Source: Inia geoffrensis (lineage: Eukaryota; Chordata; Mammalia; Artiodactyla; Iniidae). Taken from it: a stretch of 64,000 nucleotides of DNA. Location of the stretch: assembly GCA_036417435.1 (NCBI GenBank), contig CM070901.1, forward strand, positions 12,126,001 through 12,190,000, read 5' to 3'. The notes beneath the pieces are model-generated. The model was not told the DNA's origin, did no database searches, and was given only the letters and a program-made list of their open reading frames with translations. A program made the translations under genes and the position numbers. Positions 1 to 10,530 of this stretch are shown piece by piece; position 1 is the first letter of the stretch, and every line of letters starts with the position of its first letter.

Positions 1-1079
1 TGGACTAAATGCCCATGACCACTGCTCTTTCAAGCATTATTATTTTTTTTTTTCATTAGAAGTGATCAAACGTATATTAACAACTTTTCTTTTCAAGTTA
101 ACCACATTTATTTCAAGAGAAAAATTAAATATTTGCCTCCTGTTATCAAGAATTATCTCAATGAAAAAACGTGTATTTAAAAAAAAAACTTTAGAAGAAA
201 TTGGAAATACCCGTTACTACTTTAAAAAATGAATACTCTCATTTCTTCCAAATTTCACAGAATAGGTAAATTCCATCAATTTTGTTTTAAAATTTACAAA
301 ATGTTTGAAGCCTTCAACATCAAAATGTTCAGTAGCAGAGCTAAAATAATGAAGAATGAAGAAACAACAACAGAACCCAACCAGTAAAAGGATTCTATAG
401 ACCTATCTAACCAAAAGTACAGGTACGGACTCCTGATTCAAAGATCAACAAATCAAATCCATAACATATGGTATAAACCCCCCACAAAAGTCGAATAGGA
501 TTTATTATACTTGAATGAAATTATAGGTTGAGAGTCAGAAATCTATCAAGTTAACAAATCAAATTAGTGGTTGTTTATGAAGAAATTATACTGCTAATGT
601 TGCGTTATTTTGCAAGGTATTTAGAGGAACACACGGTATTCTAAAAGCAATTGCTAATATAGTTACAAGTCTTGTCATTGAAGTGAACTCATTAAAAAAT
701 CATAAGGAAATGAAGAATGGCTTTAAAAAGTATTCAGGGATAGTTGTTTAGGTATTGAGGGAAAAAATTAGATTCCATATCACATGTATACAATATTAAA
801 AAAATAGAAGATACATTTGTTCTTCTTTTGCTCCTAAAAGAGCAGATGTTTGAACCCCATGCATTTTATTTTAAAATTTAGGAAATGCTTACAGTTTCCT
901 ACATTAACATTTACACTAGCAGAGCTAATCTAATTAAATACAACAAAATCAAAACAAAAAGGATTCTCTAGACAAATCTTTTCTCTTGAATAAAAGGTAT
1001 GATTTTTAAAAGCCTTTAATATACATACATTCAAAGAAATAATATTTTAAATAATTCACTTGTTTGAAAATATTTGCAG
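1..1079. other. Unique AT-rich intergenic DNA
   Basis: I see no gene, recognisable repeat or structured element here. The sequence is strongly AT-rich with short A and T runs, and no open frame reaches 60 codons. Very worn ancient repeats could be present and would need a repeat-library search. Confidence 0.6.
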
Positions 1080-1682
1080 AGCACTTACAATCTGCCAGAT
1101 GAATTCAACTCTTGGAGATAAAGGCAGTGCAAAGTTATCCATTTTCATGGAGCTTAAGTCTAATGTGAGAGAAAAGAAGTAAACAAGGTAAGAAAGAATA
1201 GCAGGAATTGTAAAGATTAAAAAATTAATAAGGATCCAGATCCTACAGGGTCTTGTAAGTCAAACCAGAGACTTTGAGTTTACTTGAGTGAAAAGTCATT
1301 GAAGTGTTTTATCATTTTTTTTTAAGTGCTGTGATATGGCTCAGATTTTTAATTGCATACTGTGGTTGCTGTGTGGAGATTTATTTGAAAGAAAGGCAAT
1401 GACAGAAGCTTGGACCAGGAGAGAATAGAGCTATTTGGTAATTTTGAAGATCCCTGAAACAAGATTTTAAAATAATTCTTGTTATTTCCCCAAGAAATTT
1501 CTGCAGTAGACCTTTGCACTTGTGAAGGAAGTAATATAGTTATTGGAAGTAATATAGTTATTACTATAGTTACTTATAGTAGTAAGTAGTGAGGGCGGGA
1601 AGGTGCATTTCAAAACACCATTTGGAATTACTGCATTTTAAAGATGCAGATGACAGTTTTCATACATTCCAGATGTTGAAAC

Positions 1683-1683
<1 letters not shown>

Positions 1684-1714
<31 letters not shown>
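1684..1714. repeat. (GT)n microsatellite
   Basis: About 15 uninterrupted TG/GT units lie inside the worn L2. Pure dinucleotide tracts of this length are usually polymorphic in mammals. Confidence 0.95.
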
Positions 1715-1716
<2 letters not shown>

Positions 1717-2280
1717 TTGTGGGATGTGTTTAAAAGAGACACAAAGAGAGACATAGCAACAAAGACAGAGAGAATTAAGAGCTGACACCAAGAATAATGA
1801 GCCAACCAACTAGAAAAAGGGAGTTATCTTTATACTGGACGCAAGAGCAGCTCTGGGGAGAATCAATAGTTCAATTTACATATATTAATTTTGAGATTCT
1901 TAATAGACATCAAAGTGGAGAAGTCAGAGAGTGCTGGGCATAATGTCTAGTGCTCAAGTGTGATGTTAAATACCAGGAAATTAAGAACACAAAAGTTAGT
2001 AAGTGTAGACAGGAAAAGAGAGGAAGTCAAGCCGTGAGCCTTGAGGTTCTCCGACATTAGAAAATAGTCAAGAAGAAGAGAAGCCACCAAAGAGGACCAG
2101 GGGTAGTTATCAGAAATGCTGGGGGGAGGGGGAAAAACAGGTTAAGCATCCAGTTCTGTGATTCTATCAAAGAAAGTTCAAAAAAGGAGGGAGGAATCAA
2201 TTATACCAAATGCAGCTGATTCCTAAATTAAGATGAGGGCTGAGAAGTTTTCCTTAGATGGATACGTTAACAATGTGGAT

Positions 2281-2355
2281 GTCCTTTGTATTTTGTTTTT
2301 TTAACATCTTTATTGGAGTATAATTGCTTTACAGTGGTGTGTCTTTTGTATTTTG
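2281..2355 (-). mobile_element. Extremely short L1 3'-end insertion with TSD
   Basis: The 45 bases at 2296-2340 are the last bases of an L1 3' UTR in reverse: a T run, then the complement of the L1 end caattatactccaataaag. They are flanked by direct repeats at 2281-2295 and 2341-2355 that match at 14 of 15 positions (gtcctttgtattttg against gtcttttgtattttg). This is the signature of target-primed reverse transcription that aborted after about 40 nt. The element sits inside the antisense L2, which continues on both sides. Confidence 0.85.
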
Positions 2356-2410
2356 ATAAAAACAATTTTGTTAGAATTAAGTAGGTGAAAAATCTATCGA
2401 AGTGGGTGCT

Positions 2411-2849
2411 TAAATGAATACACAACCTCTGTATTCTCAAGAAATTACTTACTGGACAGCAGAGACACATAGTGTATTAACTTTATTTCTGGGCTCAGGG
2501 CACACTGAACATGTGCCCTCACATGCCCTGCTTTTATCTAGCTACTTCTTCCATTCATTATCTTTTGATAATCTAATACTTGCAGAAGCACTGCACATCT
2601 TATTAGCAAACTTCATAAAGACAGTTACTAGAGATTGTTGGAGAGGATATTATTCTATGTAATATCTTGTGAGTAACTGATGGGCAAGTAAGATGATAAA
2701 ACGTCTTAGGAAAAACTGACAAATCCTCCTAAATTTGAACATTGAGATATCAAACACACAGGAATTTTATATTTTGGTGTATTTCCAAGGGAAAAAAACA
2801 GGGGACTTGTACTAAAATGTCTGTAGTACATCCACTGTGCCTGTTGGTC
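2411..2849. other. Unique intergenic DNA
   Basis: I see nothing recognisable here. An open frame of 82 codons at 2414-2662 has no similarity I can name and no splice or start context, so I treat it as chance. Confidence 0.5.
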
Positions 2850-3184
2850 ACAGTTGCAAATAAAATGCAAATATTCATTGACAAAAGAGTGACTGAATAG
2901 TCTTTCATAGTCCCAGAGTGGAATATTATATATCAGTCAAAATAAATAAATAATAGCAACACAGAAAAAATATGCACAAGTCTTAACAACTTAACATTAA
3001 ATGAAAAAAGTAATTCTCAGGATTATCCAAAACATAAATTTTTTATAAAGTTAAAAAATACTCTTGTATGCAAACATATAAAAAATGTGTTCTCAATATA
3101 TATTAAAAAGGTAAAATGTATGAAATTAAAACATACTTGGTAGAATGCCATATAAATAGAATACATTATATAAAGAAGAAAGCA
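2850..3184 (+). mobile_element. Old L1M-type 3' end, degenerate
   Basis: The stretch around 2920-3090 resembles the end of ORF2 and the 3' UTR of an old mammalian L1: a ggaatattatatatcag segment like the L1 'ggaatattactcagc' region, then A-rich tracts ending in repeated ttttataaagtt/aaaaatgtg blocks. It is too worn to name a subfamily. A CHR SINE begins directly at its right edge. Confidence 0.4.
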
Positions 3185-3372
3185 GGGCTTCCCTGGTGGC
3201 GCAGTGGTTGAGAATCCGCATGCCGATGCAGGGGACACGGGTTTGTGCCCCGGTCGGGGAAGATCCCACATGCCGCGGAGTGGCTGGGCCCGTGAGCCAT
3301 GGCCGCTGAGCCTGCGCGTCCGGAGCCTGTGCTCCACAACGGGAGAGGCCACAACAGTGAGAGGCCCGTGCC
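3185..3372 (+). mobile_element. CHR-2-like SINE (tRNA-Glu derived), sense
   Basis: The element starts with gggcttccctggtggcgcag and ends at gaggcccgtgcc. The first 70 bases are the tRNA-derived head, with a pol III A-box-like tggcgcagtgg and a B-box-like gggtttgtgccc that departs from the GGTTCRANNCC consensus. The tail is a short A/G-rich run rather than a pure poly(A). Flanking ataaagaagaaagc (left) and ataagagaaagg (right) could be a decayed TSD. Open frames over the element are artefacts of the GC-rich SINE body. Confidence 0.92.
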
Positions 3373-3881
3373 ATAAGAGAAAGGTGAGCGTGTTGATTTT
3401 AGTGAATATTTTTGATCCCACCCCAGATTCTAGCTAACAGATTTCAGTTTTTCTTTTATCAAAATGCTTCTGTAGAAAATCACATCCAGTTCTCAGGGTT
3501 GATTCTAGTTCATGTAGGCCAATCCCATAGTGCACTGTCCAGCCACAGCCAGTTAATCCAGAATCAGCCAGAGCACCAAGTTCTAGAAGACACAGCTTCG
3601 TGGGCTCTAGGGGTCTGATGCATTGGATGGTTTGCAGGGGCTAAAGGAGGACCTGGAGCAGCTGCAGAGGACAAACCTAGGGATGAAGACAGTGTCCAGG
3701 AGGAGGGAAGAAAGCCAGAAAGAGAGAAAAGGAATCTTGGCCTTAATGCCCTTGTTTTACCTTCTGGAATGACCCAGCATTAACTGAACATTTCTTAACT
3801 TTGTGATAAAATGAGTCACGTTTATTAAAACATGGATTTTTTTTAGTCTTTGAGTTAGGCTTCCTCTAAAATTCACAATAT
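3373..3881. other. Unassigned intergenic DNA, moderately GC-rich
   Basis: Between two SINEs lies a segment (about 3490-3730) richer in G and C than its surroundings, with CAG/GGAGGA motifs. It may be a worn ancient repeat, but I cannot name one. There is no supportable gene. Confidence 0.4.
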
Positions 3882-4146
3882 AAAAACTCACTGAGGGGGC
3901 TTCCCTGGTGGCGCAGTGGTTGAGAGTCCGCCTGCCGATGCAGGGGACACGGGTACGTACCCCGGTCCGGGAAGATCCCACATGCCGCGGAGCGGCTGGG
4001 CCCGTGAGCCATGGCAGCTGAGCCTGCGCTTCTGGAGCCTGTGCTCTGCAACGGGAGAGGCCACAACAGTGAGAGGCCCGCGTACTCCCCCAAAAAAAAC
4101 AGAAACAAAAAAACGTTTAAAAAAAAAAACCAAAAACCTCACTGAG
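3882..4146 (+). mobile_element. CHR-2-like SINE, sense, with TSD
   Basis: The SINE body is about 3896-4085, followed by an A-rich tail with C and G interruptions to about 4131. The target-site duplication is aaaaactcactgag at 3882-3895 and aaaaacctcactgag at 4132-4146 (one inserted c). It has the same tRNA-Glu-like head as its neighbours. The good TSD and few body changes suggest a fairly recent cetacean insertion. Confidence 0.93.
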
Positions 4147-4299
4147 TCAGATGGATGGTTAACAGAACATTTCAAGGAGGATGTCCTGCGTGAGAGAAAG
4201 TCCAGGAGAAAGAAAAAAATTTGCTTTCTCAAGGACTCAGAGAAAGTATACTATGGCATCTTTAATTATATTCCTCCTCTTTATTATACTTTACAGATT

Positions 4300-4440
4300 G
4301 CACATCATTTATTCACTAATTGAATTGATCATTTTATAGGAAAAAAACATGAGTATTTTGAGCTTAAGTGACTTGGTTATAGTCATAACTGAGAAAGTGG
4401 CAGATGCAGGCATGGAGACAGGGGCAGTTATTCTAAATCC
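4300..4440 (+). repeat. Possible MIR fragment
   Basis: The segment near 4360-4410 (gagcttaagtgacttgg, then a gcagatgcaggcatgga stretch) resembles the central and right part of a MIR SINE, where the consensus has a ttaagtgacttgccc core. It is weakly supported and strongly diverged. Confidence 0.35.
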
Positions 4441-4528
4441 AATCCTTCTTTCTCTACCATCCCCTTCCTCCCTATGTCTTTCTTCTTATCTATTTATGCT
4501 TTATTCTGTTATAGTGCACTATGCTTAT

Positions 4529-4612
4529 GTAATTATATATATATGTATATATACACATATGTATAATTATATATGTGTATATATATATGTGTGTGTATGT
4601 ATATATATATAA
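4529..4612. repeat. AT/GT-rich compound microsatellite
   Basis: Alternating TA with TG and CA units runs for about 80 bases and includes several self-complementary pieces such as acacatatgta. Such tracts are unstable and can extrude hairpins. Confidence 0.9.
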
Positions 4613-5227
4613 CCTTATCACATATGCTAATAATGTGAGGAAGCAATTTCAGTATGAAATACAAAATATCGGAAACTAAATTCTGACCAAACATAAATCC
4701 CGAAAATTCTCCTTTATCAAATGAGAAATAGCTGGAATAAAATGTCCTCAGGATAAGCTGAATGGACCATCATACCTACTTATCAAATTTATTTTATGTT
4801 TTCTACTTTATTAGACCAAGATGAATTATTCTTCACTTGTCTTTCCTTTTACAAACTTTATCTCTTAATTCCTTTATCATATAGTCCTTGAGACCATACA
4901 AGGCTGACTTTCAATATGCCTTTTAAAATTGCACGTGATTGGAAAGCTGCCATGTTAACCAATTCACCCAAAGTTAGGGTTCATCTATTAGAGTAAATTT
5001 GCCACACATCCTTATTGCTAAAAGTGTTATTTTTAAATTTATTTCAACTCTTCCTGATATAAAAAAATTGGGGGAAGGGGACAGAGCTAGAGAGACTCTC
5101 ACGAGGATTTTATTTTTTAATATGATCACTTTCCTAAATTAAAATTTCCATATAGAAATCTTCACTAATCCTTAGAGTACAATTAGTTGTGTAAAATGTT
5201 AACAATCATATAACCACCATTACAATT
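4613..5227. other. Unique AT-rich intergenic DNA
   Basis: No gene or recognisable repeat was seen. The segment ends at the left TSD of the next SINE. Confidence 0.5.
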
Positions 5228-5544
5228 AAGACTCTGGGGTTTCCCTGGTGGCGCAGTGGTTGAGAGTCTTGCCTGCCAATGCGGGGGACACGGGTTCGAG
5301 CCCTGGTCTGGGAGGATCCCACGTGCTGCGCAGCAACTGGGCCCCTGATCCACAGCTACTGAGCCTGCGTGTCTGGAGCCTATGCTCCGCAACAAGAGAG
5401 GCCGAGATAGTGAGAGGCCCACGCGCCGCGATGAGGAGTGGCCCCCGCTCGCTGCAACCAGAGAAAGCCCTCGCACAGAAACGAAGACCCAACACAGCCA
5501 TAAAAAAATAAATTAATTTAAAAAAAAAAAAAAAAAAGAATCTG
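5228..5544 (+). mobile_element. CHR-1-type SINE with long 3' part, sense
   Basis: The tRNA-Glu-like head starts near 5237 (ggggtttccctggtggcg). The copy extends past the usual CHR-2 end into the CHR-1 tail: a gcccccgctcgctgcaacc block, then gaagacccaacacagcc, then a poly(A) run to about 5537. This longer form is the older family architecture. The probable TSD is aagactctg (5228-5236) and aagaatctg (5536-5544), one mismatch. Confidence 0.9.
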
Positions 5545-5699
5545 AGTATTTTCATTATGAGAAAAAGTTCCCAAGTGTTTCTTTGCAGTTAAGGGTCCCC
5601 ATATACTGAGCTTCCACTTTCTGTGATTATATTTTTGCCCCTTTTACAGCTTTGTATGAATTAAATTATATAATGATAATAATTTATCTCATCTTTTAA

Positions 5700-6480
5700 G
5701 TAACATACTGCTTTTAAGATTTATCCATATTTTTGCATATTTTAGAGGTTGGCTCTAATCTTTACTTCAGGGGTACCATTTAAGGATGAATGAGAATTTG
5801 TTGATCCTTTCACCAACTGAAAAACATTCAAGTTGTTTCTCGTTTCCGGCTGTTATGAATTAAGCTGTGTGAATATTCAAGTACTAGTTCCTGTGTGGAT
5901 AAATGTTTTCATTTCTTCTGAATAGTTACCTAGGAATGGGATTATATGGTCCGATTATCAGCGTTTTTTTTTTTGTTTGTTTTGTTTTTTTTTGCGGTAC
6001 GCGGGCCTCTCACTACTGTGGCCTCTCCCGTTGCGGAGCACAGGCTACGGACGCGCAGGCTCAGCGTCCATGGCTCACGGGCCCAGCCGCTCCGCAGCAT
6101 GTGGGATCCTCCCGGACCAGGGCATGAACCCGTGTCCCCTGCATCGGCAGGCGGACTCTCAACCACTGCACCATCAGGGAAGCCCTATCAGCGTTTTCTT
6201 AGCTTTGTAAGAAACTGCCAAACTGTTACCCAGAGCAATTGTGTCATTTTCCATCCTCTCAAACAAAATTTCAGAGTTCCAGTTATGTCCCATCCTAGCC
6301 AATATTGATATTGCTACTCTAACTTTAGCCATTCAAGTGGGGTGGAATAGTAAATTATTGAGGCTTTCATTTGCATTTCCCTAATGACTAAGGATGTTGA
6401 ACATCCTTTTCACATGCTTATTTGCATTTCAGTATATTCTTTGGTGAAATGTCTTCCAAAACTTTTGCCCATTTTTAAAA
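5700..6480 (-). mobile_element. Old L1M ORF2 3' region, antisense, split by a SINE
   Basis: On the plus strand the order of motifs (a gaatagttacctaggaat block near 5921, ggattatatggt at 5940, then tttgcatttccctaatga near 6370 and tgttgaacatccttttcac near 6394, then cttttgcccattttt near 6463) is that of the complement of the end of L1 ORF2. It is diverged and has no open frame. A younger CHR SINE is inserted at 5968-6185. Confidence 0.7.
5956..6197 (-). mobile_element. CHR-2-like SINE, antisense, perfect TSD
   Basis: The SINE is about 5968-6185: a T-rich tail, then gcggtacgcgggcctctcac through to cagggaagccc. A perfect 12-bp duplication, tatcagcgtttt, flanks it at 5956-5967 and 6186-6197. It lies within an old antisense L1. 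A sense SINE 430 bp to the left makes an inverted pair. Confidence 0.95.
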
Positions 6481-7057
6481 TAATGTATATTTGAAACATT
6501 TATTTTTTTGCGAAACCTGGACACATTTTCCTGTTGCATTATTTCAATGATTTAATATGCTAATGAATGAGAATTGTTAATTGATAAGACCATATAGAAA
6601 TTCTCATCATTTCCCAATTTTTTAAACCATGTAATTTCTTTGTTCCCTTTTTTTGTATCTATTTCTCCCTCTTCCTCCCCCTTCCCATCCCCCTCTTCTC
6701 TTATTCTACCCTCCTCTTCTTTCCCTTCTTACTGTAACTAATCAAAAATTGTTATGTAGAGTGTAAATAATCCTTGATAATTAAACCTACTTTTGATTCA
6801 ATAATTAGTATTGAAAAGCCACAATTAGCATTAATATTTTATATAATTATTTTCCAGTTCTCTGAAGTATCTATGAAAAATAATTCCTGTAAAGATTATT
6901 ATTTTTATTCTAGGAAGTTATTGCTCTTCAACAAATACAATAGAGACATTTTAAGGGTCATGGATATTCCAGACTTTATACTGGACCTTAGGCAATCCAA
7001 ATTATGTGATTAATACAAAATAATAAAGCCTTATTTAAATGAAGTTAAGAATTACTT
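6481..7057. other. Intergenic DNA with a polypyrimidine tract
   Basis: From 6644 to 6731 the plus strand is almost all C and T, with few purines. The rest is AT-rich and featureless. An open frame at 6774-7013 has no recognisable content. Confidence 0.6.
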
Positions 7058-7338
7058 TATACCAGTACTCTTTTTTTTTTCAATTTTTTAAACACATTTA
7101 TTGGAGTATAATTGCTTTCCAATGGTGTGTTAGTTTCTGCTTTACAACAAAGTGAATCAGTTATACATATACATATATCCCCATATCTCTTACCTCTTGC
7201 TTCTCCCTCCCTCCCACCCTCCCTATCTCACCCCTCTAGGTGGACACAAAGCACCAAACTGATCTCCCTGTGCTATGTGTGCTATGCAGCTGCTTCCCAC
7301 TAGCTATCTATTTTTACATTTGTATACCAGTACTCTTT
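7058..7338 (-). mobile_element. L1 3' UTR, antisense, 5'-truncated, perfect 16-bp TSD
   Basis: The insert at 7074-7322 is the reverse of an L1 3' UTR: a T-run tail, ttggagtataattgctttcc, then the pyrimidine-rich stretch at 7205-7223, ending in the agctgcttcccactagctat block. A perfect duplication tataccagtactcttt stands at 7058-7073 and 7323-7338. The intact TSD marks it as one of the younger insertions in the window. Open frames inside it are not coding. Confidence 0.95.
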
Positions 7339-8601
7339 ATGAGAATGATAATGTTACAAAAATAATACAGTTGCACTGTCTCTTTGGCACAGTGTCACTC
7401 ATTAACATGGCATATTTGCTCCAGTTTTATGTACCTACCCATTATCTACTGGCCACTCACAATTCATTCCCCCTGACATTTTCTACAAGTCACATCTCTG
7501 TTCTTCCATTAAAATGCATATGTTACTGTCTATAAGTAGTATAATGGAACAGCAAAATCTGTATTGCATGTCACAGAAGCAAACAATTTATACTCCGCAT
7601 AATATTCCCCAAACCTAAAGGAAAATGGCTTCTTTGGATATTAGTATTGGTAGTGATCAGCGTTAGTCAACTGATTCTCACATGGTAACATGCTAGACCT
7701 CTTCCCCTGTATTTCCTTTTGTCCTTTTAATAACTTTATGAGACTGTCCATTGCAATTTTTGTTTTGTGTATATTTCTTTCCATTTGCATAATATCTTTT
7801 AGTTTGGTTTACGAAATAAAGCATTGAAATATTTTCAGTATTCAAGACCATATTTCCCTGACTTACACTATAAATGTACACATAAATCAAGTTAAATTAA
7901 ATAGCTCATATGAACTTTATTTTCCCCAATTATTAACATAACAATTGCTTGTTTCCAAGCTGGTGACACCATAGGATTAAATAACAAATATCTCAGCTGT
8001 AAGACCCTTTCATGTCTCTTCTCAGTTAACATTACCAGACTAAGATGGAAGCAGGTTCTTAAAAAGAAAGCTCTTTTTTCAATAAATTATAGAATATGAA
8101 AAGAATATATTCATTAGCATTTTGAATGTAGTTTTGTTGGTTTCACATTTCTTAAAAACATGCTATATTAAAAAACTTGAAGTGCACATGGAACTATACT
8201 TGTAAGCAACCCTTATATGTATGTAATTGAAATATATAACATATAATTAAAGATTGGTTTTGGAACACTTCTGTTATTTTTAAATTTTATACTAACACAG
8301 CAAAGCTACTTTTAATGGAATGAATATCCAGGGGGTAATAAAATGAAAAGCATACCTTATTAACAATGGGCTGGCACAATTCATTCAGAAAAATCAAATC
8401 AATGATGACTTAAATTTGCCAATAAGTTTAAAGTACTTTATAAAATATAAAGGATCTTTGAAAGAGGGGTTTTTAAATGAATACATTATATGTATTGCTG
8501 GTTGGATTGTCAGAAATTGCCTAGGATTAGCTAGCTAGTGCATGATCAAGAAGTAGTATTTTAAGCTCCATTTCTAACGAGCTCTGTCACACAAATCCTA
8601 T
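7339..8601. other. Unique AT-rich intergenic DNA
   Basis: I see no gene or certain repeat. A short part near 8505-8580 could be a very worn MIR. No open frame here has recognisable content. Confidence 0.5.

Positions 8602-8652
<51 letters not shown>
8602..8652. repeat. (CA)n microsatellite
   Basis: About 25 CA units with one cg interruption near the left end. This is a typical highly polymorphic mammalian microsatellite. Confidence 0.97.
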
Positions 8653-8655
<3 letters not shown>

Positions 8656-8940
8656 CCCTACCAACTGGTTGAGATTCAGTCACATACAGGGCTCTGGCAC
8701 GATTAGGTGACAGAATTTGTTTTAGAACTTTAGAACTGGAGTGATCATAACAACTATGGCCAAATAAAACAACAAAGAAAATAAAAATTCAATAAAGATA
8801 ATTGATGGTGAATGGAGAATTTTTAAGTTTCTTTCACATTTATTAATTATATATACACTCATGTAACAGAAAACAAAAATGAAATATAAATTTTGAGATT
8901 AGACATGTATATACGGTTCTTGGAGATATTACCTAAAGCA

Positions 8941-9145
8941 GAGGATTTTATTTCCTTTCTTTTTTTAAAAAAAAATATTTATTTATTTATTTGACTGCAC
9001 CGGGTCTTTGTTGCTGCACGCGGGATCTTCGTTGCCGCATGTGGGATCTAGTTCCCTGACCAGGGATGAACCCGGGCCCGCTGCATTGTGAGCTCAGAGT
9101 CCTAACCACTGGACAACCAGGGAAGTCCCAAGGACTTTATTTTCA
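8941..9145 (-). mobile_element. Older CHR-1/short tRNA-Glu SINE, antisense
   Basis: The element (about 8955-9129) has an (ATTT)n tail on the left, a gcaccgggtctttgttgctg body and the reversed tRNA head ending in accagggaagtccc. The body differs clearly from the CHR-2 copies: it is shorter and has a gtgagctcagagtcctaac segment. The flanks gaggattttatttc (8941-8954) and aaggactttattttc (from 9130) look like a decayed TSD. Confidence 0.88.
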
Positions 9146-10189
9146 ACCTAAGTACATTTCAGCCTTTTTATTTTCTATTAGTTTCATGGTAGCTTGATCT
9201 GGTGTGGGATAAAATAATTTAGCATTAATAAAAGTCTTCTTTCTTCAAAAAAAATGGCCCTATTCTTGCCTGTTTAACTGTGTGCAGCAAAATAGAGTAC
9301 ACTTCTCTTTCTCTTTAAATTAATTCTGGCACAGTACCTTGTGAAAACTTGTATTGTTGCTTTTCTTAGAAATATCATTTGTGATTATAACTTAGATACA
9401 ACCAATTACATGTACAACAATGTGACACCTCCTTTCCCTTTTGTTCTCTTGCTACAAGACAGTTGTCAGTTTTCTTTTCTCTCCAACTCCTTTCTTTCAC
9501 ACTTCTGTTTATTTATTTTCTATTTCTGTGCATTGTCAATGTTAGTATTCTGAGGACCAAATATGCAGTTGAACTGCATCTATAGGAAGAACTAATATAT
9601 TCCAATATTTTGTAAACAATTTCTCCTCAATTTGTTTTGTAATTATCCTATATAACCAAATGTTTCCCAGATATACATCAAAAAACAGTGATATCTTACT
9701 CCGTTTTGTTGTCTAATTCTATCAGATTCATACAAAATTCTTGTAATAAATACAGATAAATTAGCACAAATTCAGACTTATGGAATCAAAAGTTCCAAGA
9801 GAAGAAAATCAGGAATATGTGTTGAAAATGTCTCCCTCGGGTGATTCTTACATGATGTGTGAGGCAAGTTTAGGATACACAGGAAAATTACTCACTTTCT
9901 TCAAAATAAGCACAGAAAGTGTTTCAGTAAAAGTGATTATAATGAAAGAGTCTGAATATTTGGTTGACAAAAGTGATAGAATATGGTAAGATCCTGCTAA
10001 GACAAGAAAACAAATCAGTTTAATAAGGTAGGCAGACGCCAAGAAAGCCAACTTCACTGTACGTGCCCAGCTTCCTTGTCATAGAAGACATACAAATACA
10101 ATCACCCTCATTTATCAGCTTTCCCAAACTTACGTTTTAGAGTTCAGTTCTGCTGAGCTACTTTTATTGATTACCTTCACGGGGTATTC
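9146..10189. other. Unique intergenic DNA
   Basis: AT-rich and without recognisable genes. Short open frames at 9341-9553 and 9780-9989 carry no motif I can identify and are treated as chance. Confidence 0.5.
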
Positions 10190-10530
10190 TGAAGTATTTT
10201 TCTTCATAATCTTTATATCTGGAATGCCATTTTAAACTTTCTTATCTTGTTCAATATTCTTGTTACTAAAGACCCAGACTGGGTTGGTTACTTCTCTTAC
10301 AATTCTTCCTGACTAGCCAAGCTTACCTATTACTCATTAATGCTATATCTGCCTTGATCATTATACTTATTACTTTACATTGAAACTGCTATTTGTTTGC
10401 ATCTCCCTCTCAAAAGGAAATAAGCTCCTCAAGGTATAGCTGGCATTCTTTTCCTCTTTGTCATATTCACTTACAATTGAGTCTATTGTCTTCTGTGATA
10501 AGCTTCAATAAATGTTTGCCCACCCACTCA
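10190..10530 (+). mobile_element. LINE-2 3' end, sense, degenerate
   Basis: Motifs in order match the end of L2: a ctggaatgccatttt block near 10220, aataagctcctcaagg near 10420 and a final cttcaataaatgtttgcc near 10503. L2 ends in short tandem repeats after an ataaatg-type motif, which fits. Confidence 0.6.

Larger units (their letters stand above)
1080..2410 (-). mobile_element. LINE-2 (L2), antisense, degenerate
   Basis: Read on the plus strand, this block runs from an L2 3' end (a gagcac start, then a catggagctta block near 1147) backwards into the L2 reverse-transcriptase region. Landmarks resembling reversed L2 are gctgctgtgtggag near 1367, the gaggaatcaattat stretch near 2190 and aagatgagggctgag near 2230. 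L2 is a long-dead CR1-clade LINE of mammals. The copy is heavily mutated, contains a GT microsatellite at 1684-1714, and is interrupted by a 45-bp L1 insertion at 2296-2340. The family is assigned from recognition of these motifs; the exact ends are uncertain. Confidence 0.6.

Noticed and set aside
3185..3255. tRNA-like head with A and B box as a tRNA gene
   Set aside because: It and the other copies are the tRNA-Glu-derived heads of CHR SINEs; they lack a foldable full cloverleaf and are followed by the SINE body.
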